Source of the DNA: Beta vulgaris subsp. vulgaris
Lineage: Eukaryota > Streptophyta > Magnoliopsida > Caryophyllales > Amaranthaceae
Assembly (NCBI RefSeq): GCF_026745355.1
Contig: NC_079210.1
Span: 19,263,118-19,327,117, forward strand
Length of the DNA: 64,000 nucleotides
Direction: 5' to 3'
The position numbers and the translations under genes were made by a program. The notes under the pieces were generated by a model. It was not told the origin of the DNA and made no database searches. It saw nothing but the letters and a program-made list of their open reading frames with translations. Within the stretch, counting starts at the first letter, position 1, and each line of letters starts with the position of its first letter. Shown here piece by piece: positions 1 through 11,881 of the stretch.

Positions 1-3000
1 GCTTTATAACTCTTTTTTTTAGTTGTTGAATGATATAGGGTTCCTATTTTGTTTGTGAGTCTAAGTCCCTTAAATCTTTTGAGTCTTGCTAGTTTTGGTT
101 TACTTTGGAGTAATTTCTATCATTGGTTGATGTGTGATACAGTTCTCATGAAGGCTAATTTGTTAAGTTGATAGAAGTCCTACCTTAGATGAGACTATTC
201 ATATCTTTGTTTTAAAGTGATTTTGCTTGTTTATAATAGCTAGGAGTCTATTTATTCATCTTATTAGTAGTTGTGTAATATATATATGCACGTTCTATCA
301 GTAATAAAATCAAGTGTGTGTATTTTAATTTAATAATTCGAGTGTATTGCATTGAATATGAAAATTAAGGTTTGTGTGCATCCTCTAAAAGATGTTAATG
401 AGAGACCCTCTAGTTCTCGAGCTAACAATAACGCCTATTCAATGTAAAGATTTAATCCTTATTCCCTATTTCATATAAACATCGAATCTTTCAACAAGTA
501 CAAGTGAATTTAGGTATTTTGAGACTTGTTATTGATTTTACTATCCACAAACACATCATTTGCTTTATAATTATTTTTTTAGTTGTTGAATGATATAGGT
601 GTCCTATTATGTTTGTGAGTCTAATTCCCTTAAATCAGGTGTGTGTGTATTTTAATTAAATAATTCGAGTGCATTGCATTGAATATACAAATTGAGATTT
701 GTGGGCATATCCTAAGAGATATTAATGCTAGATCCTCTAGTTCTCGAGCTAACAACAAAGCCTATTCAATATAAAGATTCAATCTTTACGCCCTATTTCA
801 TATAACGATCGAATCTTTCAACAAGTATACGTGAATTTGGGTGTTTTGAGCCTTGTTATTGATTTTAGTATCCACAATGACACCATTTGCTTTATAACTC
901 TTTTTTTTAGTTGTTGAATGATATAGGGTTCCTATTTTGTTTGTGAGTCTAATTACCTTAAATCATTTGAGTCTTGCTAATTGTTTTGGTTTACTTTGGA
1001 GTAATTTCTATCATAGGTTCATGTGTGATACAGTTCTCATGAAGGCTAATTTGTTAAGTTGTTAGAAGTCCTACCTTAGATGAGACTATTCATATCTTTG
1101 TTTTGGCGTGACTTTGCTTGTTTATAATAGTTAGGAGTCTATTTATTTATCTTCTTAGTAGTTGTGTAATATATTTATGCACGTTCTATCATTAATAAAA
1201 TCAGGTGTGTGTGTGTATTTTAATTTAATAATTCGAGTGCATTGTATTGAATATGAAAATTGAGGTTTGTGTGCATCTCCTAAAAGATGTTAATGAGAGA
1301 CCCTCTAGTGTTCGAGCAAACAAGAACGCCTATTCAATATAAAGATTCAATCCTTATTCCCTACTTCACATAAACATCGAATCTTTCAACAAGTACAAGT
1401 GAATTTAGGCATTTTGAGACTTGTTATTGATTTTACTATCCACAAACACATCATTTGCTTTTTATTTTTTTAGTTGTTGAATGATATAGGGGTCCTTTTA
1501 TGTTTGTGAGTCTAATTCCCTTAAATCATGTGTGTGTTTATTTTAATTTAATAATTCGAGTGCATTGCATTAAATATGCAAATTGAGATTTTTGGGCATC
1601 TCCTAATAGATATTAATAAGAGATCCTCTAGTTCTCGAGCTAACAACAAAGCCTATTCAATATAAAGATTCAATCTTTATGCCATATGTCATATAAAGAT
1701 CGAATCTTTCAACAAGTACAAGTAAGATTCAGGTGTTTTGAGACTTATTATTGATTTTACTATCCACAAACACATCATTTCCTTTATAATTATTATTTTT
1801 ATTTATTGAATGATATAGGGGTCCTATTATGTTTGTGAGTCTAATTCCCTTAAATCAGGTGTGTGTGTGTGTGTAGTTTAATTTATTAATTCGACTGCGT
1901 TGCATTGAATATAGAAATTCAGGTTTGTGGCCATCTCCTAATAGATGTTAATGAGAGATCCTGTAGTTCTCGAGTTAACAACAAAGCCTATTCAATATAA
2001 AGATTCAATTTTTACGCCCTATTTCATATAAAGATCGAATCTTTCAACAAGTACAAGTGATTTGGGTGTTTTGAGACTTGTTATTGATTTTACTATACAC
2101 AAACACATCATTTGCTTTATAATTTTGTTTTTTTTGTTGTTGAATGATATAGGAGTCCTATTATGTTTTTTAGTCTAATTCCCTTAAATCAGGTGTGTGT
2201 GTTTTTTAATCTAATAATTCGAGTGCATTGCTTTGATTATACAATTTCAGGTTTGTGTGCATCTCCTAAAAGATGTTAATGAGAGATCCTCTAGTTCTCA
2301 AGCAAAAACAAAGCCTATTCAATATAAAGATTCAATCTTTACGCCCTATTTCATATAAAGATCGAATCTTTCAACAAGTACACGTGAGATTCGGGTGTTT
2401 TGAGACTTGTTATTGATTTTACTATCCACAAACACATCATTTGCTTTATAATTCTTTTTTTTGTTGTTGAATGACATAGGGTTCCTATTATGTTTGTGAG
2501 TCTGATTCCCTTAAGTCAGGTGTGTATTTTAATTTAATAATTCGAGTGTATTGGATTAAATATACAAATTGTGGTTTTGTATGCATATCCTATTAGAAGT
2601 TAATGAGAGATCCTCTAGTTCTCGAGCTAACAACAAAAGTTATTCAATATAAAGATTCAATCTTTATGCCCTATTTCATGTAAAGATCGAATCTTTCAGC
2701 AAGTACAATTGATATTCGGGTGTTTTGAGACTTTTTTTTTATTTTACTATCCACAAACACATCATTTCCTTTCAAATTCGTTTTTTTTAGTTGTTGAATG
2801 ATATAGGGGTCCTCCTATGTTTATGAGTCTAATTTCCTTAAATTATTGGAGTCTTGCTAATTGTTTTGGTTACTTTGGAGTCTTCAATTTCTATCATAGG
2901 TAGATGTGTGATATAGTTCTCATAAAGGCAAATTTGTTAAGTTATTAGGATCTCTACCTTAGATAAGACTATTTTATCTTTGATTAAGCATGGCTTTGCT

Positions 3001-6000
3001 TGTTTAGCATAGCTAGGAGTCTAAGTTATTTATCTTCTCTGTAGTTGTGTAATATATTCATGCACGTTCTATCATTAATAAGTAAGGTGTGTTTATATTT
3101 TAATTTATTAATTCGAGTGCATTGCATCTAATATACAAATTGAGATTTCTGTGCATCTCCTAATTGATGTTAATGAGAGATCCTCTAGTTCTGGAGCTAA
3201 CACCAACGCCTATTCAATATAAAGATTCAATCTTTATGCCATATAAAGATCGAATCTTTCAAAAAGTATAAGTGAATTCGGGTGTTTTGAGACTTGTTAT
3301 TGATTTTACTATCCACAAACACATCATTTGCTTTATAATTCTTTTTTTTTAGTTGTGGAATGATATAGGGGTCCTATTATGTTTGCAAGTCTAATTCCCT
3401 TAAATTAGGTGTGTGTGTGTATTTTAATTTAATAATTCGAGTGCAAAATATACAAATTGAGGTTTGTGTGCATCTCGTAAAAAGATGTTAATGAGATATC
3501 CTCTAGTACTCGAACTAACAACAAAGCCAATTCACATAAAGATTCAATCTTTATCCCCTATTTTATATAAAGATATAATCTTTCATCAAGTACAAGTGAA
3601 TTCAGGTGTTTTGAGACTTGTTATTGATTTTACTATCCACAAACACATCATTTGCTTTAATTTTTTTTTTTAGTTGTTAATGATATAGAGGTCCTATTAT
3701 GTTTGTGAGTCTAATTCCCTTAAATCAGGTGTATGTGTGTGTGTATTTAATTTAATAATTTGAGTGCATTGCAATGAATATACAAATTGAGGTTTGTGTG
3801 CAACTCCTAAAGATTTAATGAAGATCCTCTAGTCTCGACTAACAACAAAGCCTATTCAAATAAGATTCAATCTTTATCCCTTTCATATAAAGATCGAATC
3901 TTTCAACAAGTACAATGAATTCGGGTGTTTTGAGACTTGTTATTGATTTTACTATCCACAAACACATCATTTGCTTTAAATTTTTTTTTAGTTGTTGAGT
4001 GATATAGGGGTCCTATTATGTTTGTGAGTCTAATTCCCTTAAATCAGTGTGTGTGTATTTTAATTTAATAATTCGAGTGCATTGCATTAATATACAAATT
4101 GAGGTTTGTGTGCATATCCTAATAAGAGTTAATGAGAGATCCTCTAGTTCTCGAGAACAACAAAAGCCTATTCAATATAAAGATTCAACTTTATGCCCTA
4201 TTCATATAAAGATCGAATCTTTCAACAATACAAGTAGATTCGGTGTTTTGAGACTTTTATTGATTTTAGTATCCACAAACACACCAATACCTTTATAATT
4301 TTTTTTTTAGTTATTGAATGATATAGGCGTCCTATAATGTTTATGAGTCTAATTCCCTTAAATCAGGTGTGTGTGTGTGTGTATTTTAATTTATTAATTC
4401 GACTGCATTGCATTGAATATAGATATTCAGGTTTGTGGGCATCCCCTAATAGATGTTAATGAGAGATCCTCTAGTTCTCGAGCTAACAACAAAGCCTACT
4501 AAATATAAAGATTCAATTTTTACGCCCTATTTCATATAAAGATCGAATATTTCAACAAGTACAAGTGAATTTGGGTGTTTTGAGACTTGTTATTGATTTT
4601 ACTATACACAAACACATCATTTGCTTTAAAATTATTTTTTTTTTGTTGTTGAATGATATAGGAGTCCTATTATGGTTTTGTAGTCTAATTCCCTTAAATC
4701 AGGTGTGTGTGTTTTTTAATTTAATAATTCGAGTGCATTGCTTTGATTATACAAATTCAGGTTTGTGTGCATCTCCTAAAAGATGTTAATGAGAGATCCT
4801 CTAGTTCTCAAGCAAACAACAAAGCCTATTCAATATAAAGATTCAATCTTTACGCCCTATTTCATATAAAGATCGAATCTTTCAACAAGTCCACGTGAGC
4901 TTCGGGTGTTTTGAGACTTGTTATTGATTTTACTATCCACAAACACATCATTTGCTTTATAATTTTTTTTTAGTTGTTGAATGATATAGGGTTCCTATTA
5001 TGTTTGTGAGTCTGATTCCCTTAAATCAAGTGTGTGTATTTTAATTTAATAATTCGAGTGTATTGGATTAAATATACAAATTGTGGTTTTGTGTGCATAT
5101 CCTAATAGAAGTTAATGATAGATCCTCTAGTTCTCGAGCTAACAACAAAAGTTATTCATTATAAAGATTCAATCTTTATGCCCTATTTATAAAGATCGAA
5201 TCTTTCAACAATTACAAGTGATATTCGGGTGTCTTGAGACTTGTTTTTTTATTTTACTATCCACAAACACATCATTTCCTTTCAAATTCTTTTTTTTTTA
5301 GTTGTTGAATGATATAGAGGTCCTCCTATGTTTATGAGTCTAATTTCCTTAAATCATTTGAGTCTTGCTAGTTGTTTTGGTTACTTTGGAGTCTTCAATT
5401 TCTATCATAGGTTGATGTGTGATATAGTTCTCATAAAGGCTAATTTGTTAAGTTGTTAGGAGTTCTACCTTAGATAAGACTATTTTATCTTTGTTTAGGC
5501 TTGGCTTTGCATGTTTAGCATAACTAGGAGTCTAAGTTATTTATCTTCTCTGTAGTTGTGTAATATATTCATGCACGTTGTATCATTAATAAGCAAGGTG
5601 TGTTTATATTTTAATTTAATAATTCGAGTGCATTGCATCTAATATACAAATTGAGATTTCTGTGCATCTCCTAATTGATGTTAATGAGAGATCCTCTAGT
5701 TATCGAGCTAACACCAACGCCTGTTCAATATAAAGATTCAATCTTTATGCCATATAATGATGGATTCTTTCAACAAGTATAAGTGAATTTTGGTTTTTGA
5801 GACTTGTTATTGATTTTACTATCCACAAACACATCATTTGCTTTATAATTCTTTTTTTTTTAGTTGTTGAATGATATAGGGGTCCTATTATGTTTGTGAG
5901 TCTAATTCCCTTAAATCAGGTGTGTGTGTGTATTTTAATTTAATAATTCGAGTGCAAAATATACAAATTGAGGTTTGTGTGCATCTCGTAAAAGATGTTA

Positions 6001-7579
6001 ATGAGAGATCCTCTAGTGCTCGAACTAACAACAAAGCCTATTCAAATAAATATTCAATCTTTATCCCCTATGTTATATAAAGATCGAATCTTTCATCAAG
6101 TACAAGTGAATTCGGGTGTTTTGAGACTTGTTATTGATTTTAATATCCACAAACACATCATTTGCTTTAGAATTATTTTTTTTAGTTGTTGAATGATATA
6201 GGGGTCCAATTATGTTTGTGAGTCTAATTCCCTTAAATCAGGTGTGTGTGTGTGTATTTAATTTAATAATTTGAGTGCATTGCAATGAATATACAAATTG
6301 AGTTTTGTGTGCAACTCCTAAAAGATGTTAATGAGAGATCCTCTAGTGCTCGAACTAACAACAAAGCCTATTCAAATCAAGATTCAATCTTTATCCCCTA
6401 TTTTATATAAAGATTGAATCTTTCAACAAGTACAAGTGAATTCGGGTGTTTTGAGACTTGTTATTGATTTTACTATCTACAAACACATCATTTGCTTTAT
6501 AATTACTTTTTTTAGTTGTTGAATGATATAGGGGTCCTATTATGTTTGTGAGTCTAATTCCCTTAAATCAGGTGTATGTGTATTTTAATTTAATAATTCG
6601 AGTGCATTGCATTAAATATACAAATTGAGGTTTGTGTGCATATCCTAATAGAAGTTAATGAGAGATCCTCTAGTTCTCGAGCTAACAACAAATCCTATTC
6701 AATATAAAGATTCAATCTTTATGCCCTATTTCATATAAAGATCGAATCTTTCAACAAGTACACGTGAGATTCGGGTGTTTTGAGACGTGTTATTGATTTT
6801 ACTATCCACAAACACATCATTTGCTTTATAATTCTTTTTTTAGTTGTTGAATGATAAAGGGGTCCTTTTATGTTTGTGAGCCTAATTCCCCTAAATCAGG
6901 TGTGTGTGTGTATATTTTAATTTAATAATTCGAGTGCATTGCATTCAATATACAAATTGAGGTTTGTGTGCATTTCCGAACAGATGTTAATGAGAGATCC
7001 TCTAGTTCTCGAGCTAGCAACAAAGGCTATTCAATATAAAGATTCAATCTTTATCCCATATTTCATCTAAAGATCGAATCTTTCAACAAGTACAAGTGAG
7101 ATTCGGGTGTTTTGAGACTTGTTTTTTATTTTACTATCCACAAACACATCATTTCCTTTATAATTCTTTTAGTTGTTGAATGATATACGGGTCCTATTAT
7201 GTTTGTGAGATTAATCCTTAAATCATTTGAGTCTTGCTAATGGTTTGGGTTTACTTTGGAGTCTTCAATTTCTATCATAGGTTGATGTGTGATACAGTTC
7301 TCATAAAGGCTAATTTGTTAACTTGTTAGGAGTCCTACCTTACATGCGATTATTCATATCATTGTTTAGGCCTGGCTTTGCTTGTTTAGCATAGCTAGGA
7401 GTCTATGTTATTTATCTTCTTAGTAATTGTGTAATGTATTTATGTACGTTCTATTAGTGATATACAAATTGAGGTTTGTGTGCATCTCCTAATAGATGTT
7501 AATGAGAGATCCTCTAGTTCTCGAGCTAACAACAACACCTATTCAATATAAAGATTCACTATTTATGCACTATTTCATA
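1..7579 (+). repeat. Satellite array, block A (325/570-bp monomers)
   Basis: Head-to-tail tandem repeat that fills the start of the window and is cut by its left edge. Each monomer has, in order, a T-tract, GTTGTTGAATGATATAGG, CTAATTCCCTTAAATCA, a (GT)n run, TTTAATTTAATAATTCGAG, GCATCTCCTAATAGATG, TAGTTCTCGAGCTAAC, two short dyads around AAAGATTCAATCTTT and AAAGATCGAATCTTT, then CTATCCACAAACACATCA. Most monomers are about 325 bp. Long ones (near 950-1200, 2840-3090, 5340-5600 and 7210-7455) carry about 245 extra bp. Short open frames here recur in the same phase of each monomer and look like by-products of the repeat, not genes. Confidence 0.97.
1800..6185 (+). repeat. Higher-order duplication of about 2.51 kb in the satellite
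   Basis: Rare variants of the monomers at 1800-3660 recur in the same order at 4300-6180 with a constant offset of 2508-2512 bp. Markers are TTCGACTGC (about 1890 and 4398), CTTTGATTATACAA (2231 and 4741), TGAGATTTCTGTGCATC (3141 and 5652) and GTGCAAAATATACAAA (3441 and 5952). The block includes both short and long monomers, so a multi-monomer unit was duplicated together. Confidence 0.85.
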
Positions 7580-7584
7580 TAAAG

Positions 7585-8145
7585 TGATGTGGAACTTGAA
7601 GTTCCAGATGGATATGCAGGTTTCTTGGCTAAAAACAAAACGTTTATGGAATGTGTTTGAAGGTGTAGATGGATAGAATCTTGAAGGCAACGCCTTCAAG
7701 TTTAGAACAAAGGCAATGACTTTGAACCACTAGTTAAGATAGTCACTCTCAAGGATTATTATTTCATTGATCAACAACATACAATACTCATCATAATCTC
7801 CAATACAATACATGCGCTTATACATGACAAGCCATGTACTAACAACCCACTTTAACTAACTCCAAGCGACTCTAACAAATCGCCCAACTACTTAGCAACA
7901 TAATTAAAACATAAAAGTACTCCTAGAGTATTTACATAAGATACAACTACTCTATCCCCACCCAAGTAATACAAGTATTACTTAGCCCATGTTTAAGTGA
8001 CAACCCAAATTCCAATACGCTGCAATCTCCCATATCGCATTCTTCTTTAGCTGTCTAGACAGTGGTTAGCACTGTGTTTTGCACTGTTTCGTTACTAAAC
8101 AACTTACCACTTCTAGTAACACTTGGCGCCTCATGATCCGTATCA
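7585..8145 (-). repeat. 3' LTR of the CRM-like element
   Basis: 561-bp direct repeat of 13254-13844. It starts TGATGTGGAACTTGA and ends GATCCGTATCA on the plus strand. It lacks about 30 bp present in the other copy and differs at roughly one base in ten over its first 120 bp by eye, so the insertion is not recent. Its right 91 bp also encode the last residues of the integrase frame. Confidence 0.93.
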
Positions 8146-9146
8146 TTCTCCCCTTCTTTTATAGAATTTGTCCCCAAATTCTCATCAAGTACATAAGGAC
8201 CACCTATATTAAAGGTAGAACTTACACCTCCATAAGAATAAGGAAGTTCTAACTTGTAAGCATTATCACCAATACGTCCTAACACACGAAATGGACCATC
8301 TGCCCTTGGCATGAGTTTGTTTTTGTGCCTTCCAGTAAACATTCTCTTGTGTAGGTTTAGCCATACCAAATCACCTACTTGAAACACTTGCAATTTTCGG
8401 TGTCTATTAGCTTGTTGCTTGTAACGTTCATTCATTCTCTCAATTTGTAACTTAACCTCCTTACATGACTTCATGCAAGATTGTTGTCGAGCTTGAGCAT
8501 CAAAATGAACAAGATGTCCTCGTGGCAACTCAACAAGATCAATAGGAACATGTGGATTAATCCCATACACAATAAGAAATGGAGATGAGCCTGTTGTAGA
8601 GGAAGGTGCTCTATTATATGCAAACTCCGCATGAGCCAAATGCACATCCCAATATTTTGTAGACTTACTCGCCAACCCTCGTAGCAAAGTACCCAATGTC
8701 CTATTTGTGACTTCGGTTTGTCCGTCCGTTTGTGGGTGATGTGAAGTACTAAATAGCAATTTAGTTCCCACAAGCTTCCAATGAGTCTTCCAACAGTAGC
8801 TAAGGAACTTAGTATCCCTATCCGACACTTTACTCTTGGGAATTCCATGAAGTCGTACCACTTCTTTATAGTACAAATATGTCATATTACTCGCATCATC
8901 AGTTTTATGGCACAGTATGAAATGAGCCAACTTGCTAAAACGATCAACCACTACCATGATTGAGTCCTTTCTTCTTGCTGTCCTTGGTAATCCAACAATG
9001 AATTCCATACTTACACTATTCCAAGGCATACTAGGAACAGGTAATGGAGTCTACAAACCTTTGTGGAAAGTACTCTTAGCCTTTTGGCATGTGGCACATC
9101 TCTCAATCACATGATGGACATCCTTAAGCATCTTAGGCCAATAGAA
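8055..9146 (-). pseudogene. Integrase (core and C-terminal part) of the CRM-like element
   Basis: This is the integrase catalytic core and C-terminal region, which would join element cDNA to the genome. The frame below 9029 is open for 324 codons; just upstream in the same frame a TAG follows KGL. The core shows FSKLAHFI, then the second catalytic Asp in VSDRDTKF and the Glu in DGQTEVTNR. The first catalytic position reads SMEFIVGLP, so the usual Asp is Glu. The C-terminal part has VGDLVWLNL and a RADGPFRVL module, then a tail with TNSIKEGEND that crosses the purine tract and ends about 30 residues inside the 3' LTR. There is no methionine start because this is the end of a polyprotein. It is non-functional. 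Confidence 0.9.
8146..8160 (-). promoter_or_regulatory. Polypurine tract of the CRM-like element
   Basis: On the minus strand this reads AAAAGAAGGGGAGAA and directly abuts the LTR start TGATACGG. This is the plus-strand priming site of LTR retrotransposons. It lies inside the integrase reading frame, where it encodes KEGEN. Confidence 0.9.
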
Positions 9147-9479
9147 ATGCTAACATAATAAGTCATATGTCTTATGTACCCCAAAATGTCCCGCAATACT
9201 TTCTCGCTCAAACCCTCGATCAATAAGCTCTTGAACTTGCCTTTGTAGCTCCTTAGACTCCTCAGGATTGCACCTATATGCAACCTTATTTTGTAGGGTA
9301 GCTCCTGGAACCAAATCAATGGCATGCTCAATGCCTCTAATAGGTGGAACACCCGGTGGAAGATCATCCGAAAATACATCTTCATACTCCTTGAGAAGGA
9401 TAGTTAAGGTAGGATCTTCTGGAGGATCTTTAGGTGTTGAAGCCTCCCTTATGTAAAACACATATCCAACGCCACATTC
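9147..9479 (-). pseudogene. Reverse transcriptase N-terminal stub fused to integrase zinc-binding region
   Basis: The segment opens with the chromovirus protease-RT linker (KEYEDVFSDDLPPG, then PEESKELQRQVQELIDRGF), where RT normally begins. Near 9200 it jumps without a frame change to GHFGVHKTYDLL, part of the integrase HHCC zinc-binding region, continuing as HFYWPKM and CATCQKAKS. The whole RT palm with its YVDD motif and the RNase H domain are therefore absent, about 1.5 kb or more compared with full elements. An in-frame TAG lies at 9150. A clean internal deletion, perhaps at short matching sequence, explains this best. The element could only have moved with enzymes from another copy. Confidence 0.85.
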
Positions 9480-10145
9480 TTAAACCTCCCTCTCAAACTC
9501 AGCCCTTATCAAGAAAAGACTTGACTTGTTTAAGTCCGTAGTTGGCGTCACCTGAGGGGGAAGTGGTTTCAATCTATAACGCCTCTTGCCAACCATAACT
9601 GAGTATATGTTACTTTTTCCAACATGATTAACATTCCTAGCCCATTGCCATTGTCGTCCCAACAAAATAGAACAAGCATCCATAGGTATAACATTGCACC
9701 ACAATTCATCTTTGTAATCACGAATAGAAAACGCTACAAGTGCTTGTTTCTTTACCTTAATTGCTGCATGATCATTAAGCCAATTTAAAGAATAAGGCTT
9801 AGCATGATCTCTTATAGGTAATTTGAGGATATTCACCATTTTAGATGAAGCTACATTTGCACAAGACCCACTGTCAATGATGATATTACATGCCCTCCCA
9901 TTCACAAATGCTCTCGTATAGAACAAATTCTCCCTTTGCTCTTCTTCTTCCTTCAAGGGTTGAGACTCTACCCTTAATAACCTCCTCAATATTAAGGTAT
10001 CCTTGTCCGGAGCAGCCTCTTGAATTTCTTGATCATCCCATTTCTCCTCATCCTCAAAGTCAGACCCCCCTTCTTTACTTTCCCCCTCGTCCCCGTGGCA
10101 CAGAGTGGGGCGCTGAGTAGGGCACAACACATGGCACTGTTCCTC
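9480..10145 (-). pseudogene. Aspartic protease region of the CRM-like element
   Basis: Retroviral-type aspartic protease that would cut the Gag-Pol polyprotein. The active-site motif is IIDSGSCANVAS, preceded by RAFVNGRAC, and the flap-distal part is CSILLGRQWQW. The segment is in the same frame as gag upstream, separated by a TAG at about 10146, and as the RT stub downstream, separated by TAA at 9480. An acidic linker (EGGSDFEDEEKWDD) precedes the protease. The frame is otherwise clean, consistent with a few inactivating point changes. Confidence 0.88.
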
Positions 10146-10733
10146 CTATTCCTTTTGTTGCACAAGAAAGGCAACTAAGGTCCTATGATCTTTAAGGGAA
10201 ACAGTAACCTTTTGTGGACAATCTCGTGAGATATGACCAAAACCTTGACATTTGTAGCACTGTTTCTTAGCCAAAGCAGCTTGTTTGGGACTAATATAAA
10301 CTTTTGGTTTCAGCTTAGGGTCAAATTTGGATAAGGTAGTTGATGATTGTGTAGGTTGGTTATAGGTAGGTTTATTCTTGTAGGAAGTAGAATAGGAACT
10401 ACTAGCATAAGTTTTCTCCTTACCCTTATTCACCTCCCTTTCTTGCTTTTTAAACCTTTCGGCCAATCTAAGTACATCATCAAAGAACATGTAGTTAGAA
10501 GTTTCTACCTTATTGGATATGGAAGGTCTTAATCCCGTGATGAACCGACCAATCTTCATTTCTTCTTTCTCATCCAACTCACACAAGATACACAACTTCT
10601 CAAACTCCTTGGTATATTCAGCCACACTTTCTGTGTTTTGTAGAATTTGATTAAGTTTCAAGAATTACTCTTGAAGATACTCACGTGGAATGAATCTTTT
10701 CTTGATTTATCTTTTCAAGTCGGACCAAGTATC
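10146..10733 (-). pseudogene. Gag C-terminal half with zinc knuckle, CRM-like element
   Basis: Second half of the Gag coat protein. It has the retrotransposon gag signature around EYTKEFEKLCILCELDE and RFITGLRPSI, then a basic Ser/Tyr-rich linker and one CCHC zinc knuckle, CYKCQGFGHISRDC. An in-frame TAA lies just before FLKLNQI at about 10663, and a TAG ends it. Its N-terminal half is on the far side of the nested element: the host sequence continues at 12416 after removing one AATCC copy. The long open stretch starts only at 10661, so the true protein start is upstream. Confidence 0.88.
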
Positions 10734-10738
10734 AATCC

Positions 10739-10802
10739 TGATGTGAAATTGAAGGCTATACTTTGTTCTTGATTAGAAAGATTAGTTTTCAATTTCACAT
10801 TA
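10739..10802 (-). repeat. Inverted LTR 3' end forming the left terminus of the nested element
   Basis: 10739-10788 matches the reverse complement of 12361-12410 at 49 of 50 positions. The following 14-16 bases (TCAATTTCACATTA, ending 10802) are the normal LTR end, so the left terminus can fold into a 14-bp stem with a loop of about 36 bases. Together with the right LTR end this gives the element terminal inverted repeats of about 51 bp. Confidence 0.85.
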
Positions 10803-10804
10803 AT

Positions 10805-10821
10805 TGGTGTGGCTGCTGGGA
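10805..10821 (+). promoter_or_regulatory. Candidate primer-binding site of the nested element
   Basis: TGGTGTGGCTGCTGGGA lies two bases after the LTR end CACATTA, where the tRNA primer site should be. It begins with the required TGG. The rest loosely resembles the TGGCGCC-type sites of plant Ty3/gypsy Tat and Athila elements, but it is too diverged to name the tRNA. Confidence 0.5.
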
Positions 10822-11262
10822 TCATAAAGGTGTTTCATTGAAATTCGAAGGTTATAACTCGTGCAAGAAGAAAACCTCCCGTAACAGCCAGTTTTTGAGG
10901 TAACTTTGAAAGACTCGTTCTCCCACCTCCGAGCAAATTTTTGGGTAATTCTTGATCCTAAATTGGACTTCTGTTTGTCTACTTTTCTATCCTAAAATTT
11001 CGTAAGGTTTCGAGGTGATTTGATATATATTCGAGACTGATCTTTCGAATTGGTCAGAAACCGGTAAATCTGGCACAGTGTTGGGAGAATTAAAACTGCA
11101 AACTATTGGCTTGGAATTTTGTGATGAATTTTGGTCGAGTGTTGCAAACACATAAGGCTACCTGGATATAAAATTTCATAAATTTTCGAGGTGTTTTGAT
11201 TGCGTTTTCGGGTACATATTTCAGATGTATTTTCTGGGCAGTTTGTTTTCAGTTTGAGAATT

Positions 11263-11546
11263 ATGGACATGAATGTCTCGACTGAGTTCTTAGAGGCTTA
11301 TAAACGAATTGAAAAGGCTAAGAAAGATATTTATGATATTTTGCATCCCTGGATACATGGATTCATTGTTTGAAGTGTCAAGGTCTTGGTCACAAAGAAT
11401 ATCAATGCCCTAATGAAGATTACGTTTCTAAGGAAGAACATGCATTGTTCTTTGCACCAGTGATTGAAGAGGGTAAGTTATCTTTGGATAGTTTCGTTTC
11501 TATAGTTCCTCGTCGGATCAAGCTACCGTCCATCATGAATCTTTGA
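11263..11546 (+). pseudogene. Gag relic with zinc knuckle in the nested element
   Basis: A short frame starts at ATG 11263 (MDMNVSTEFLEAYKRIEKAK) and stops at TGA 11371. From 11361 the overlapping frame encodes a CCHC knuckle, CLKCQGLGHKEYQC, followed by SKEEHALFFAPV and a stop near 11546. The knuckle and its position between primer site and 3' LTR make this a gag remnant. Most of the capsid region is missing and a frameshift separates the pieces. I see no protease, RT or integrase motif, so the element could not move by itself. Confidence 0.65.
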
Positions 11547-11881
11547 ATTGTCCCACTCCCCAAGATCCATCCTTTGACATTCAAGACGACTTAAAGATTG
11601 CATCTTTGGCTTGTACCACCACCAAAGGTCCGATCTTTGCTGCCCCATGTATGACTAAAGCTCCAAGGAAGCGTTGGGTACCACCATATGACGCTACTCC
11701 TACTGATTTTTGTTGTCCGGCGGTAATTCTTGGCAACACACGTCCAATAGAGTTGTGTATGCTACTGCTGTTTTTCATCCGTGAACTTAAATTAATGGAT
11801 CATGGATTTCGCGCGTGGATGATTGCTTGGCTACGACAAAACTTGAGACAAGTTTTTTTCTACAGGGGGAGTATGATATGA
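11543..11881 (+). pseudogene. Unrecognised open stretch before the nested element's 3' LTR
   Basis: A 112-codon open stretch without an ATG start lies directly after the gag relic and runs seven bases into the 3' LTR. It contains KGPIFAAPCMTKAPRKRW and DATPTDFCCPAV but no motif I recognise. It may be the C-terminal tail of the element's gag or an open frame by chance. Confidence 0.35.
11863..11873 (+). promoter_or_regulatory. Polypurine tract of the nested element
   Basis: CAGGGGGAGTA immediately precedes the LTR start TGATATGATAG. Position and G-rich composition fit the plus-strand priming site, and it fixes the plus orientation of the element. Confidence 0.85.

Noticed and set aside
3464..6192. 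Short open frames of 60-100 codons repeated through the satellite (also at 27112, 29132, 38221, 38657 and 41228)
   Set aside because: They recur at the same monomer phase with the same residues, drift with indels, and have no start context or motif. They are by-products of the repeat.
8055..8145. A separate gene overlapping the CRM-like 3' LTR
   Set aside because: The stretch is the continuous end of the integrase frame, as in CRM-type elements.
11361..11546. A host CCHC zinc-finger gene
   Set aside because: It lies between primer site and 3' LTR of a flanked insertion and is broken, so a gag relic is the simpler reading.
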